A stretch of 64,000 nt of DNA from Periplaneta americana (GCF_040183065.1 NW_027185502.1:633501-697500), one strand, 5' to 3'; shown: positions 11,500 to 22,929, counted from the stretch's first letter. The notes: a model not told the origin generated them from the letters alone. Made by a program: numbers and translations.

Positions 11500-12384
11500 A
11501 TGTTTAATCTAAATTTAACAGAAGAAATACTGAAATCAGAAGTAAACACTGAAATACTGAAACAATTGTCTTTAGAGACAATTAATATTAGGTACCCTCC
11601 ACAAAACTGGCTTCATTTATACACCAACGGATCCTTTATCTCCAGAGAACAAGGTGCCGGTGCAGGTGTTACGTGCTGTCTCTTCTCACTTTATACATCT
11701 CTTGGATATGGAACAACAAGTTTTGATGGAGAAATCGTTGCAATAAGTGAATGTCTCAGGAATCTTCTATGCCACAGCAATAAATTTAGGAATGCAGTTA
11801 TATTGTCAGATTCCAAAGCAGCTATTCTATCAATCGTCTCTAAACACACACCTTCATTTCAAACAGCAGAAATAACTAAAATGCTCTCTCAATTAATATC
11901 ACTCAATAAAAGAATTGTATTCTAATGGATACCATCCCATTGTGGAATCCTGGGAAACGAGAATGCGGATGCTTTAGCAAAGAAGGGCAGCACTGCTACT
12001 TATAGACCTTTTACTAAATCTACGTATTACTCTGTGAAGAGATTTATTAAATCTACATACTTAGACTTCAACAAACAAAATTTGATAACTCAATCCCAAG
12101 GGAAAAAATGGAACTCTCTGCATCAAAATCCACAGTTAATTCCCGATTTACCACGAAAATCGTCTGTAGCTGCATGTAGATTGGCAACAGGCCATGATTG
12201 TTTGTCCAAACACCTGCATAGAATTGGAATATATCAGTCCCCTAACTTATTGTGCAACTCAAGCCAAGAAATGGATTCGGAACACCTCAAAATCTGTGCT
12301 TTAGTGGCTAGTCATGATACTATCTTTGAAAAATATTGGAGTGCAAGAGGTCAAATGACTTTATTGTCAAACGCCTGGCATTAG
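11500..12384 (+). pseudogene. Jockey/R1-like LINE RNase H and C-terminal fragment
   Basis: The frame 11500-11925 carries the RNase H fold used by Jockey, R1 and I-type LINE ORF2. Motif 1 is LHLYTNGS (normal YTDGS, so the first catalytic Asp is Asn). Then come GAGAGV, the Glu motif EIVAISECL, and the Asp motif ILSDSKAAI. It ends at an in-frame TAA (11923-11925). The next codons continue in the same frame with WIPSHCGILGNENADALAKK, the last catalytic region. The stop therefore sits inside the domain, where the family has Gln before WIPSH. The frame then runs to 12384 through the usual C-terminal region. A CAA-rich tail at about 12387-12402 marks the 3' end. The element is 5'-truncated and carries at least two inactivating changes. 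Confidence 0.85.
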
Positions 12385-12402
12385 AAAACAACAACAACAA
12401 CA

Positions 12403-12844
12403 TGTTCAAATGTGTGAAAACATGTTGATTTCAACGACGATAAAACAGTATGTTCTTCCTTATAGCGGTGTCTTTTGGGGTTTAGGCAACACCAAGACTC
12501 AAGGGGTTTTAGTGGCACAATCAAAATTATCTCATGCATACCTGTGTGTCCCCCACTCCACACGAATATAAAAATTAAAATTAAAACTTTTTTTTTTTTT
12601 CAGAATTATATCAATCCTATAGTTATTAATTTAATAAACTGTATTCAGTTCACGATTTTTCCTTTGTATTTGTTTCACAACTTCTCTTATCACTGCATAA
12701 ATGAATAATATTGAAGTGTTAGTTTGCTTAATCTTGATAGACATTTGATTTCATCTTGTTTCTGCTTCGCATCTAGGTAATGAGCAAACCAAAAATTAAT
12801 TAATAGTATTTGTGAACTTAAAAATGGCGTCGTTCTAATAACAA
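12403..12844. other. No gene recognised
   Basis: AT-rich DNA with a T-run at 12588-12600; small frames on both strands have no recognisable domain. Confidence 0.5.
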
Positions 12845-13060
12845 ATAAATTATGTTTTATTTAACAACGCTCGCACCTGCAGTGTCGCCGGCATGCCGGA
12901 ATTATGCCCCGCAGGAGTTCTTTTACATGCCAGTAAATTTACTGACATGAGCCTGTAGCATTTAAGCACACTTAAATGCCATCGACCTGGGCCAGGATCG
13001 AACCTGCAACCTCGGACACAGAAGGCCAGCGCTATACCGCCTGCGCCACGCAGGTCGACC
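12845..13060 (-). mobile_element. tRNA-headed SINE
   Basis: Minus strand from about 13055: GTGGCGCAGGCGGTATAGCG (A-box region) and GCAGGTTCGATCCTGG (B box). A body follows containing TTTAAGTGTGCTTAAATGC, and a GTTAAATAAAACATAA tail near 12850. A, B boxes and tail are direct observation. The family appears abundant in cockroach DNA from memory. Confidence 0.8.
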
Positions 13061-13620
13061 GTTATAGTAATTTTATTTATTAATGTGACAGAACTTCACG
13101 TTTATTCCTTAGTATGTGTGTATTTAATGTCTACCCACTTCACCTTACGTGATTCGCGTTTCGCATATTGCGGATAGATGGCAGAACTGTGCCCCATTTT
13201 CTAGTTGCACACCACTTCGGCGGGTCACGCTGTACATGATGTGTATCTGTGGAGAGTTATGTCTTGTACTAGAGTGAGTGTATATGTAAGTATAGTATAT
13301 GGAATGAGTGATGATGATGAAGATGAGAAAGAGAGAAGGAGAAACCCGGTGCCAGCATGTAGCCTACTCCTGTCGAATAGCACTAAGGGGGCCGTCAAGC
13401 TTAACGCCCCTATCCGACAGACGAATCCCTAACAACAGTGACATATACCTTCTCTTCATATGCACTGCAGAGAGATTTGAGATTTAATATTTATTTCTTG
13501 TAATAATGTTAATTTTACATATCTAGTATTTCAATGACGTAACTTTAATCTTAAATCCTGGAAGACTAACTTTCTTGGTGTTATGTTCGATAAGTATCTT
13601 AGTTATTCTTTTGCATGGAT
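13061..13620. repeat. Probable dispersed repeat, unclassified
   Basis: Contains GGAATGAGTGATGATGATGA, GAGAAACCCGGTGCC and a short GC-rich block at 13330-13440. I recall similar blocks as dispersed repeats in cockroach DNA. No promoter boxes or coding domain are seen, so this is weakly supported. Confidence 0.3.
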
Positions 13621-13639
13621 GACCTTTATAATGCTTTAA

Positions 13640-14222
13640 ACTCAGTATGGGGGGCAAAGGCTAATTGGGATTTCCTGGTCTCTGATCGGGTCAAAAACCC
13701 TGATGGAACTGATATTTAACCCTTGTGGAGAATTTCGGTGAAGTCCGGAGGGCCTAATTAGTCAAATCCACTCTCCTCACCTTCACGCTGGGGCCCCCTG
13801 GGATCTTTTAAGATGCGAAAGAGAGAGTGGTATGCGGATAGCATTGGGAGGCTACCGCATTTATATATCCCAAGAAGATGAAATGATAAAAATGCCATGA
13901 TGAGTCTTTCCCTGGTAAAAAATTCCGGACGTAAACTATCCCCCCAATCGGATGTCCGGGTGGGGGATACTGGGGAAGGACATGTCATGACGAAATCCAA
14001 AGGAGAGAAGAAAAGAAGATGGACAAGAAGATGGACAAGATGGACAAGAAGATGGACAGGATGGACAAGAAGATTAAGAAGATTGACAAGAAGACCGAAG
14101 ACTCCGCCTGTACCAGGTAAGTTGGAAAACTTGAAGGAAACAATGAGAGGAATCAGAATGGATGTGATGGGAATATCAGAAGTGAGGTGGGAAAATAGTG
14201 GTGAATTGATGAGTGATGAATA
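13640..14222 (+). pseudogene. 5' end of a LINE: minisatellite plus endonuclease N-terminus
   Basis: After a GC-richer leader, 14008-14095 holds a degenerate repeat of the unit AAGATGGACAAG (Lys-Met-Asp-Lys in one frame). Just downstream the frame reads VPGKLENLKETMRGIRMDVM then GISEVRWENSGELMSDE. This is the N-terminus of an apurinic/apyrimidinic-type endonuclease domain (consensus GKLENVKREMK..DILGISEVRW.GSGE). It breaks off at 14220 and nothing after matches. So the fragment is the 5' portion of an RTE-like LINE whose 3' part is missing, the reverse of the usual 5' truncation. The 83-108-residue frames on either strand over the minisatellite are by-products. Confidence 0.65.
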
Positions 14223-15507
14223 GGGCTCGGAGTTATGAAATATCATATTATTTCTTAGACATCACAAACAATGCAGGATACAATATAAACTCGTTTCACG
14301 TCAACATAAACCAATATACTCTACTTTTACTTGCGTTTACTTGTATTTTTTGGTCTTTAAATGTTTACTGGCCATATTTAGGAAATGTTATACTTTTTGT
14401 TGCATTGGTGCCATTTTCTTCTTTTTAACGGACTTTTTTACGATCTAATCATAGTCTACATTCCAGAATCGAATCAATTTCATTTTTTAATAGAAGTCTA
14501 AACTTCTTTATTTCAATTCCCTGAATTTATCTTTCTTTGAGGTTATACCTATATTAGAAGTAACCGTTACTACGTGCTTCATCTTTTGATTCGTTTTCAG
14601 ACTTTACTCCTATGATTAAGTTTTATTGTTAATAGCTTGGTGACGTACATGTTGTCATGCTACTGTCCGTCCGATTGGTTATGTCACACGGTCGTCAAAA
14701 CTGGGAAAATCACATGACAGTTAGGCCTACTTGTTTAACGGGGCCCTTTTCTTTAAATTATTTTAAACAGTTGTATAATATTACGTAAACTTCCAATTCT
14801 GTACAGCAAATATTTTGTAGAGAAGAGCCCAACACTTCAGCTACTAGCCCTTACATAGAGGACAGGAGGAATGAGTGGGACAAACTGGGATGCGATTTAA
14901 CCATTTGGCTGGACAGTACCTTTTTAGCCTCTTCATAGTTAGCAATCAGTGTATTACGAAGATTTTAACACAGAATTTTAACACTGTCTTTTAGCTGGAC
15001 ATGATACAACTGGCAAGCCGGCAAAGCCGATGAAAGTACACGCTGCCATGCCCATGGCCGTTAAAATTTAAAATATTTGATTCTAATTTAGGCTGCATTA
15101 ATTTCCTATGCAAATGTATACGGCAAATAGCGTGCTCTGTAATAAAAATGGCTGATTTTTCGGCATTTGCAGCGTAAAGGATTGCGGTACTCTGGATATC
15201 CACGAACTCTGTGCACAAGTTCAGGAGACTTGAATTCTTATTGGTAGCGAATAGAGCATTTATCCAGTGGTGTCATTCAATCAGTTCATGCCAGTCGCCC
15301 GATTCACTTGTTGAATTTGTCGTAGTTTGTAGAACCTGTTCTTAAATGTTTGATATTAAAACAAATTAGGTTCTTGACAGAAAGGAACATGAATTTAACA
15401 TTAACACGAATTTCTCTAGCTTTTTAATATGACAGTAAACATAATCATATCATATTATGAAATCGCTGTTTCTTATCCAAGTGTGTAGGCAGTCAGAACA
15501 GGAATAC
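14223..15507. other. No gene recognised
   Basis: AT-rich. A 75-codon minus frame (14991-15218) has no recognisable domain. A run of GC-richer bases at 14995-15060 is unexplained. Confidence 0.5.
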
Positions 15508-15724
15508 AATATCGACGGCCCAGCTTGAAAGGGAAATAACTAAAAATTTAAAGTTTTGAGAAACCTGCATTTTGAAGTTTTATGTTGCTGTGAAAAATCA
15601 AAGGATCGTTTAACTTAATCCAAATTCGGATCATGTTTTATATAATGCTTGAAGCTTTAAACTTCAGTTTTCTGAAAACTTTAAATTTTGAGTTGTTTCC
15701 CTTTTGAACTGGCCTGTCGATATT
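15508..15724. mobile_element. 217-bp foldback MITE
   Basis: Left AATATCGACGGCCCAGCTTG ... AAATTTAAAGTTTTGAGAAAC and right GTTTTCTGAAAACTTTAAAT ... GGCCTGTCGATATT are ~55-bp inverted repeats with about 85 percent identity by eye. The centre also carries short complementary AAACTTCA/TGAAGTTT pieces. No coding capacity. The target duplication is not clear because the palindromic AATATCGAC extends to the boundary. Confidence 0.75.
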
Positions 15725-16339
15725 ATGCTTGCAGGTTTGAAATCGATCTGTTATTACTTAGGCAGTCGTTTACCAATACCCTTTCCCTTTGAGTGCTAAT
15801 ACCGTACACACAACAATGAACCATAGTTTATTATTAAAAAACAATTTAAATAAATAAATAGATTTTTAACTACAAAATACACTATTACGCACGTTAATAA
15901 GATACGGTAAACGCTTGTAATATCGTGATAGGAGTAATATCGTGATAGTTTGTTTGAGAATTTATTACAATTTTACGTATCGAGACAAAAATCAGTTTTT
16001 TTATGACAACGTATTAAGGATAAGTTCGCGGACAAATCGTTGCATAAAATTGGTCCTTCTCTCGCTCTGTAAAACGGTGATAAGCTATCAAACACAGTAT
16101 CACGATATTACTCGTAATACAGGATTACCAACTTTTACCCTACTTCGTATTCCTCTTTTAATATTCCTCTTACAATTTTTATTCCAATTGGATGAAATAT
16201 AGCTATTATTTTTTCTTTGAAAGTATTGACAATAAAATTCAGAATGCTTTATGGTTGCTGGGTCGTTAGTAGTCAGTATCATTTAACTGTGCTTATGTTT
16301 GAATCTAAATCCCACACAGCAATCAGTGTAGTGCAATGA
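15725..16339. repeat. Short foldback sequence at 15915-16120
   Basis: GTAATATCGTGATA occurs twice in direct order (about 15917 and 15932), and its complement TATCACGATATTACTCG lies at about 16098-16114. This gives a ~185-bp foldback. The rest of the interval is AT-rich with no gene. It may belong to the 5' flank or terminus of the THAP element that follows. Confidence 0.4.
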
Positions 16340-18220
16340 AACGTGAAGGCATTTCATCAAGTCTTCTAAAGCCTTGTTTTTTAAGATCTTGATTTCAAGT
16401 GTTGATGGTTCACCTTGGAAACAAACACCCGCAACAAGAATTTGTGGTATTCATTTTATTGGGAACGAGATCAGGAAACCCCCAAAACTAGCTTACCATT
16501 CCCAGTATTTTACTAAAAGATTACAAGTAAAAGACTGCCTCATCTCAACTAGCTCCCCAAAGATACGAAAGAGACGCAAAAATAAGAAGAAAAGATGAAA
16601 ATTTAAGTTTTATGGAAGGCGAATGTTCAACAAGTGTTATTTATAAAAATTAAGTAGCCATACAGGCAGAAGTAAATGAAACTATTCTTAGTAATTTTGT
16701 TTTTTCTTTCACAACTGAATTGTGTGAATTTTCTACTCAAGTGTTTATTCCATTATATGCCGAACTGAAGTCACATAAGAAATGTTATGAGAAGAGTTCA
16801 GGAACAGATGATAATATATGTTTAATGAAATGCAAGGTTTCCGAGATTATTCTACAATAAAATATGAGCGGGAACTACCAGACTTAATGGGAGTGGCATT
16901 TGTGGTTTTGAATATATTGTTAAAATTGCTGCCAATTGAAACACAATCATACCCATAGAATCATAATAAGAAATATTTCCAATTCTATCATTTAACCCAA
17001 AAATAGCTACCATAGATAGTCGAAACGCCCCAAGATGTAGACCATACATATTCTTTTCTTTCCATTTTTATTAGTGAATTTCACATCAAAAGCTTTCGAA
17101 AAATTCTGTCCAAGAGTAAGATTAGTAAAGAAAATCGTCTACTCATATTTTTAAATTAAAATGAAAACTGGATTGTCATATTCTGCTATGAGGGTGATGT
17201 TCGGAGTTAATCGTACATTTATAATTATGATATATTTTTACCGCCACTTTAATGTTGTTGACATCCACAATACTTACTTACAAATGACTTTTAAGGAACC
17301 CGAAGGTTCATTGCCGCCCTCACATAAGCCTGCCATTGGTCCCTATCCTGTGCAAGATTAATCCAGTCTCTATCATCATACCCCACCTCCCTCAAATCCA
17401 TTTTAATATTATCCTCCCATCTACGTCTCGGCCTCCCTAAAGGTCTTTTTCCCTCCGGTCTCCCAACTAACACCTATATGCATTTCTGGATTCGCCCATA
17501 CGTGCTACATGCCCTGACACTCGGGAGGAAATTAAACGCAGAATAAATATGGGAAATGCGTGTTATTATTCGGTTGAGAAGCTCTTATCATCCAGTCTGC
17601 TGTCCAAAAATCTGAAAGTTAGAATTTATAAAACAGTTATATTACTGGTTCTTCTGTATGATTGTGAAACTTGGACTCTCACTCTGAGAGAGGAACATAG
17701 GTTAAGGGTGTTTGAGAATAAGGTACTTAGGAAAATATTTGGGGCTAAGTGGGATGAAGTTACAGGAGAATGGAGAAAGTTACACAACACAGAACTGCAC
17801 GCATTGTATTCTTCACCTGACATCCACAATGGTTACTGTAATTTTGGGTTTTGGCCTAGCAGAGAAAGTATTCAGGAAACAATGCCTGCAATATTGAAAA
17901 ATGTAGAGTGACAATTAATTGTTCAAAAGTGGAACAGCCACCCAATGTGGATCAGATGGTGGCCTTCAAATCTAAATGCTACTGTGGCAGATCGAGTGAC
18001 ACATTCATGACAACTGATTGCGGATTATTGACGTTATTAGAAGGTGGTGATGAAGTCAGGTTTTCCCGGAATAATAACAAACCTCTCCGATAAAGGGATC
18101 ATGTTGTTACTCCACCGTATCTGCATGATGATAAATTAACAGCTGAAGAAGTCGAAACTACTTACAGCGTTGCCAGTGTTCGAATTCATGTTGAAAGGTG
18201 CATTCAGCGAATTAAAATAT
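16340..18220 (+). pseudogene. THAP-domain PIF/ISL2EU-like transposase, broken and interrupted
   Basis: Four consecutive plus-strand pieces of one transposase can be read. First, a THAP zinc-finger C-terminal half at 16380-16520 (TPATRICGIHFIG, the C..HF signature). Second, ELPDLMGVAFVVLNILLKLL near 16870-16930, the helix before the HTH. Third, KMKTGLSYSAMRVMFGVNRT at 17155-17215, the HTH region (MKLR.GLSY..IA..FGVHRTT). Fourth, on the far side of a LINE insertion, YCGRSSDTFMTTDCGLLTLL at 17980-18040, then LTAEEVETTYSVASVRIHVE (18138-18195) followed by RCIQRIK. The last is the C-terminal Glu region of a DDE_Tnp_4 domain. The Asp of the expected 'aDrGF' motif is missing after GDEV. Multiple stops and frameshifts make it inactive. 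Domain order is seen; the superfamily name is an inference. Confidence 0.72.
17272..17817 (-). mobile_element. LINE copy with twin-primed 5' inversion
   Basis: Minus strand 17520-17272 encodes the C-terminal end of the same LINE ORF2 as at 19482-20847 ([20 protein letters not shown] ... RAAMNLRVP stop), with a GTAA-like tail at the left. From 17522 to 17817 the plus strand encodes an upstream segment of the same protein ([20 protein letters not shown] ... [14 protein letters not shown]). The two pieces lie head to head and are nearly consecutive in the protein. This is the pattern expected from twin priming. The insertion is flanked by TGACATCCACAAT at 17259-17271 and 17818-17830; TGACAT may be shared with the LINE end. 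It disrupts the transposase above. Confidence 0.85.
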
Positions 18221-18717
18221 ACAGTATAACATTTTACACAAACTATCAATTGAACTTCTTCCGCATGTTGATCTTGTTTATTCAACTGTCCAAAGAGAAG
18301 TCTGAACCTCACAAGTGATACCAACAAGGCACCACTTATGAGGGAACTAGGCCAGAATATCATGGGGTAGGGTGACCAGTTCCTTTTCCCTTCCATTGCA
18401 TATATCGCCGACTAGCTACAAATTACACTAGTCAGACTTCATATACATACAAACAATATTGCTCTTCCTCTGACACATATCGTCAAGTGAGATGTACAGC
18501 CTGATAACAGATGTACATATCAGCCAGAACCCCAATCAGAGGTAGTTTGTTTATGATATTGTTCATATGTGTTGTGTAATTAAGACTACTTTTAGAATTA
18601 AATCACATTAAAATACGTAATTTATAGAGACTACACCTTTACATTCTTTAGGAAACGTACATTTGATTACTTTGCCCCAAAATATGACGGCCTTCCCTCA
18701 CACTCTTCACCACTTAA
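18221..18717. other. No gene recognised
   Basis: AT-rich flank. TATGACGGCCTTCC near 18685 is complementary to GGCCGTCATGTTTTGG near 22613, outside the TIR element on both sides. Confidence 0.45.
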
Positions 18718-18963
18718 GGATCCTTGCACACGAGTGACTTTTAGCCACCAAGGTCGACTGCAAAAAGCAGTTGACCTTAGCGGCTTGTCGCGGGGATGCA
18801 GTCGGTAATGTATTTAAATGGAAAATGTAGGTTTCTTTACACACGAGCGCTGACCCCGACGGCAGACTTACAATCGGTCCCCGCGACCGGCGGCAGCGTT
18901 TTCTGCTTACACAAGGATGAATTTTAGCCACCAAGATCGGCGACACGCAGTGGTTCAGAATAT

Positions 18964-19481
18964 AAATTTATCTGGATATAATTAATGTCTTTTCTCCAAT
19001 TTAACAGATATTCATGAAACTTTGTATAGTAGTTACACGTAGTATATTTGTTTGTATATAAACTTTGATAACGTTTTTATAAGGGAAACTACCCCTTATA
19101 GGGTGCATCTAGAGAAAATTAATAACTTTTCTCCTATGTAACAGATTTTCATAAAAATTTTGTGTAATAGTTTCGAGTAGTATATTTATTTTGTATACAA
19201 GCTCTGATTACGTTGGTATAAGGGGAAGTACTCCTTACAGAGGGTGTATTTAGAGAAAAAATTAATAACTTTTCTCCTATGTAACAGATTTTCATAAAAA
19301 CTTTGTGTAATAGTTTCGAGTAGTATATTTGTTTTGTATACAAACTCTGATTACGTTGGTACAAGGGGAAGTACTCCTTACAGAGGGTGTATTTAGAGAA
19401 AAAATTAATAATTTTTCTCCTATTTAACAGATTTTCATAAATCTTTGTGCAATAGTTTCGGGTAGTATATTTGTTTTATAT
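18964..19481. repeat. ~140-bp tandem satellite, left part
   Basis: Four diverged units, each beginning with a version of AATAACTTTTCTCCTATGTA then ACAGATTTTCATAAA (about 18982, 19119, 19264, 19399). Each also contains a block like AGTATATTTGTTTTGTATAC followed by a CTACCCCTTATAGGG-type block. Units are separated by 135-145 bp. The array is interrupted by a LINE and resumes at 20848. Confidence 0.85.
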
Positions 19482-20847
19482 TCGAAAAGAAGAAGAAGAA
19501 GAAGACTAACTGTAGTAACTTTCGAGGAATATCACTTTTGTTGCTGTCGTACAAAATTTTGTCGAATATTCTTTTGAGAAGATAAACTCCATATGTAGAT
19601 GAAATTATTGGGGATCATCAGTGTGGTTTCAGGCGTAATAGATCAACTATTGACCAGATATTTTGTATTCGACAGATAATGGAGAAAAAATGGGAGTATA
19701 AGGGTACAGTGCATCAGTTATTCATAGATTTCAAAAAGGCATATGACTCGGTTAAGAGAGAAGTTTTATATAATATTCTTATTGAATTTGGTATTCCCAA
19801 GAAACTTATTCGATTAATTAAAATGTGTCTCAGTGAAACTTATAGCAGAGTTCATATAGGTCAGTTTCTGTCAGATGCGTTTCCAATTCACTGTGGGCTA
19901 AAACAAGGAGATGCACTATTACTTTACTTTTTAACTTTGCTCTAGAGTATGCCATTAGGAAAGTCCAGGATAACAGAGAGGGTTTGGAATTGAATGGGTT
20001 ACATCAGCTGCTTATCTATGCGGATGACGTGAATATGTTAGGAGAAAATCCACAAACGATTAGGGAAAACACGGAAATTTTACTTGAAGCAAGAAAAGAG
20101 ATAGGTTTGGAAGTAAATCCCGAAAAGACAAAGTATGTGATTATGTCTCGTGACGAGAATATTGTACGAAATGGAAATATACAAATTGGAAATTTATCTT
20201 TTGCAGAGGTGGAGAAGTTCAAATATCTTGGCGCAACAGTAACAAATATAAATTATACTCAGGAGGAAATTAAACACAGAATAAATATGGGAAACGGCTG
20301 TTATTATTCGGTTAAGAAGCTCTTATCATCCAGTCTGCTGTCAAAAAATCTGAAAGTTAGAATTTATAAAACAGTTATATTACCGGTTGTTCTTTATGGT
20401 TGTGAAATGTGGACTCTCACTTTGAGAGAGGAATATAGGTTAAGGGTATTTGAGAATAAGGTGCTTAGGAAAATATTTGGGGCTAAGAGGGATGAAGTTA
20501 CAGGAGAATGGGGAAAATTACACAACACAGAACTGCACGCATTGTATTCTTCACGTGACATAATTAAGAACATTAAATCCAGACGTTTGAGATGGGCAGG
20601 GTATGTAGCACGTATGGGCGAATCCAGAAATGCATATAGAGTGTTAGTTGGGAGGCCGGAGGGGAAAAGACCTTTAGGGAGACCGAGACGTAGATGGGAG
20701 GATAATATTAAAATGGATTTGAGGGAGGTGGGATATGATGATAGAGAATGGATTAATCTTGCTCAGGATAGGGACCAATGGCGGGCTTATGTGAGGGTGG
20801 CAATGAACCTCCGGGTTCCTTAAAAGCCAGTAAGTAGTAAGTAAGTG
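19482..20847 (+). mobile_element. 5'-truncated LINE (RT + C-terminus) with 17-bp target duplication
   Basis: Flanked by GTATATTTGTTTTATAT at 19465-19481 and 20848-20864. From 19500 the plus strand reads RT motifs: NFRGISLL, GDHQCGFRRNRSTIDQIFCI, a FIDFKKAYDSV motif (Asp of RT motif A) and CGLKQGDAL. In the second frame (19984-20823) comes [13 protein letters not shown], the YADD catalytic motif. A one-base deletion near 19918 (CTATTAC where CTATCACC is expected) shifts the frame, and a stop sits near 19580, so it is inactive. The C-terminus [20 protein letters not shown] ... MNLRVP ends at 20823. A GTAA-rich tail (AAGCCAGTAAGTAGTAAGTA) follows. Clade RTE/Jockey-like is not decided. Confidence 0.92.
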
Positions 20848-21565
20848 GTATATTTGTTTTATATACAAACTGAATACGTTGGTAGATGGGAAACTACACC
20901 TTAAGGGGGGTATTTAGAGAAAAATTAATAACTTTTCTTCTATCTAACAGATTTTCATGAAAAGTTGTACAGTAGTTATAGGTTGTATATTGGTTTTGTA
21001 TACAAACTCCGATTACGCTTGTATAAAGGAAACTACCCTTTATAGGGACTGAATTTATAGAAAAATTAACAACTACTCGTATTATTAATTTTTCTCCAAT
21101 TTAACAGATTTTCATGAAACTTTGTACAGTAGTTACAGGTAGTATATTTGTTTTGTACAGCAACTCTTGTTACGTTTGAGGGAAACTACCCCTTATAAGG
21201 GGCACATTTAGAGGAAATTAATAACGTTTCTTCTATCTAACAGATTTTCGTTAAAATTTACACAGTATATTTGTTTTATATACAAACTCTAACTATACTT
21301 GTGTAAAAGAAACTGTCTCATTGTAGGGGTGAATTTAGATAAAATTAGTACCTTTTCTCATACGAAACAGATTTTCATCAAAATTGTACGTTAGTTAAGG
21401 GTAACATATTTGTTTTGTATACAAGCTCTAATTATATTTGTGTAAAGCAAACTACCCCATTATAGGGGTGAAATTAGATAAATTTAATAAGTTTCCTTCT
21501 ATCTATCAGATTATGATCAAACTTTGTACAGTAGTTAGAGGTAAAATATTTATTTTGTAACAAGA
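20848..21565. repeat. ~140-bp tandem satellite, right part
   Basis: At least five further units of the same satellite (starts near 20924, 21084, 21218, 21345, 21484), more diverged from one another than those on the left. Small open frames crossing units are by-products. Confidence 0.82.
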
Positions 21566-21753
21566 GGCAAAAGTTAGTGGAATAGGCTTTATGGCAGCTG
21601 ACATGTATGCTCTTTTTATTTTGAGGCACTTTTCGGTGTAGTAATTGTAATTTCCTTGACAAAATTAGCAGTATCTCTCTTTCCCTGATCTGTCGAGCTT
21701 ATCTGTGTAAGAAAGAGAAGTTACTCCTTTTTTTGTGACTGCAGTGTGTGTGG

Positions 21754-21995
21754 TAATTTAACGACGTTGTATCAAATACTAAGTAATTTAGCGTCAATGG
21801 GATTGGTGGTAGCGAGATGTTATTTGACGAGATGAGACCGAGGATTCGCCATAGATTACCTGACATTCGCCTTACGGTTGAAAAACCTCGGAAAAAATCC
21901 AACCAGGTAATCAGCCCAAGCGGAAATCGAACCCACGCCCAAGTGCAACTCCAGATCAACAGGCGAGCACCTCAGTCGACTGACGCCGGTGGCCT
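21754..21995 (-). mobile_element. tRNA-headed SINE
   Basis: Minus strand from 21995: GCCACCGGCGTCAGTCGACT (A-box region) then CGTGGGTTCGATTTCCGC (B box). The body follows with CCGAGGATTCGCC (complement) and CATAACATCTCGCTACCACC-like sequence. It ends at the GTTAAATTACC tail near 21757. This family is widespread in insects from memory. It lies inside the TIR element. Confidence 0.82.
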
Positions 21996-22495
21996 GCAAT
22001 ATGTTCCTAGCTTTCCTTCTCTCAGACCTTTCAGAAGCTTCAGAAAAAGGTTTCCTAGATCTGCACCGTCTGTCACTTTTTCCAACAGATGATCGAATGA
22101 TAACCCTGACATTCTGAAATAGTGAAGAAAATTATCTCCATAGGCACGAAGCTCGTGAAAAATACAGTGAAATTGGCCATACTGCGCTCATTGAATGAGA
22201 ATCCGATGTATCCGATATTTTCTATGTTTAACACGTATTTTTCTAGGACAGAGAAGAAATAATAAAAGTAGTTCTTCCTCGACGTGCATTATTGTAATAA
22301 GAGTGAAAACGACACACCTTTTGCAGTTCGACTGCCGCCGGAACCGACGACACACAACGCCCGTATCGACTGTAGAATCGCTCATGTCAACTGCGTCTGC
22401 TGTTGAAGAACCGCTCATGTCAGCGGCAAACCGACTGCTTTTTGCAGTCGACCTTGGCGGCTAAAAGTCGCTCGTGTGTAAGGGCCCTAAGGAAC

Positions 22496-22929
22496 GAGCA
22501 AGATGTGAACACTTAGCTCAGTTGCCAATTCTTGAAGTTATTGTCATATTTCATTTCTGCCACGTGCCTAAGACTTGAGGAGAAGGTGGGAATTTACCAA
22601 TTTCTGGAAGAAAGGCCGTCATGTTTTGGAGCAAGATATCCCTCATCATTATTAAAATCTAAAAAGCGTCACATTCCAGTACAATGCCCCGAAATTTTCG
22701 CATGTTATGCATCGTGTGAATATTGGATGAAAGAGTTATAAGAGTTATAGTGACAAAATTTTCTCCGAAGAACTTTTAATTGCACAACTGAACAACACTG
22801 CACAACACAGCATGTCTTAGTAGTCTACTTTAGTGTAACGTTTATTGTTATAATTGTTAGTGTACCGTTTATTGTTATAATTGCAACTAACAAACAATAA
22901 AATTACAAGAAATGGATAAGAAATAAAGA
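22496..22929. other. No gene recognised
   Basis: Contains a 69-codon plus frame (22532-22741) without a recognisable domain. TAGTGTAACGTTTATTGTTATAATTG is followed by a near copy about 30 bp downstream (22831-22881). No gene supported. Confidence 0.45.

Larger units (their letters stand above)
18718..22487. mobile_element. 3.77-kb TIR element (PIF/Harbinger-type termini)
   Basis: The left terminus GGATCCTTGCACACGAGTGA continues with CTTTTAGCCACCAAGGTCGA and CTGCAAAAAGCAGT. It is mirrored at the right (22427-22487) by the complement of GGGCCCTTACACACGAGCGA with the same continuation, giving TIRs of at least 60 bp. TAA flanks both ends (18715-18717, 22488-22490), the TWA duplication typical of PIF/Harbinger. 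GC-rich subterminal blocks (18790-18960, 22330-22440) follow each TIR. No transposase is found inside. The interior is a ~140-bp satellite, a LINE and a SINE, so the element is a non-autonomous carrier or two related MITEs joined by satellite. Superfamily is inferred from the TSD. Confidence 0.7.

Noticed and set aside
13897..14223. Arg/Trp-rich repeat protein (TRRWTRRWTRW type)
   Set aside because: Off-frame reading of a LINE-associated 12-bp minisatellite.
17291..17473. A separate small minus-strand gene
   Set aside because: It is the inverted 3' part of a twin-primed LINE.
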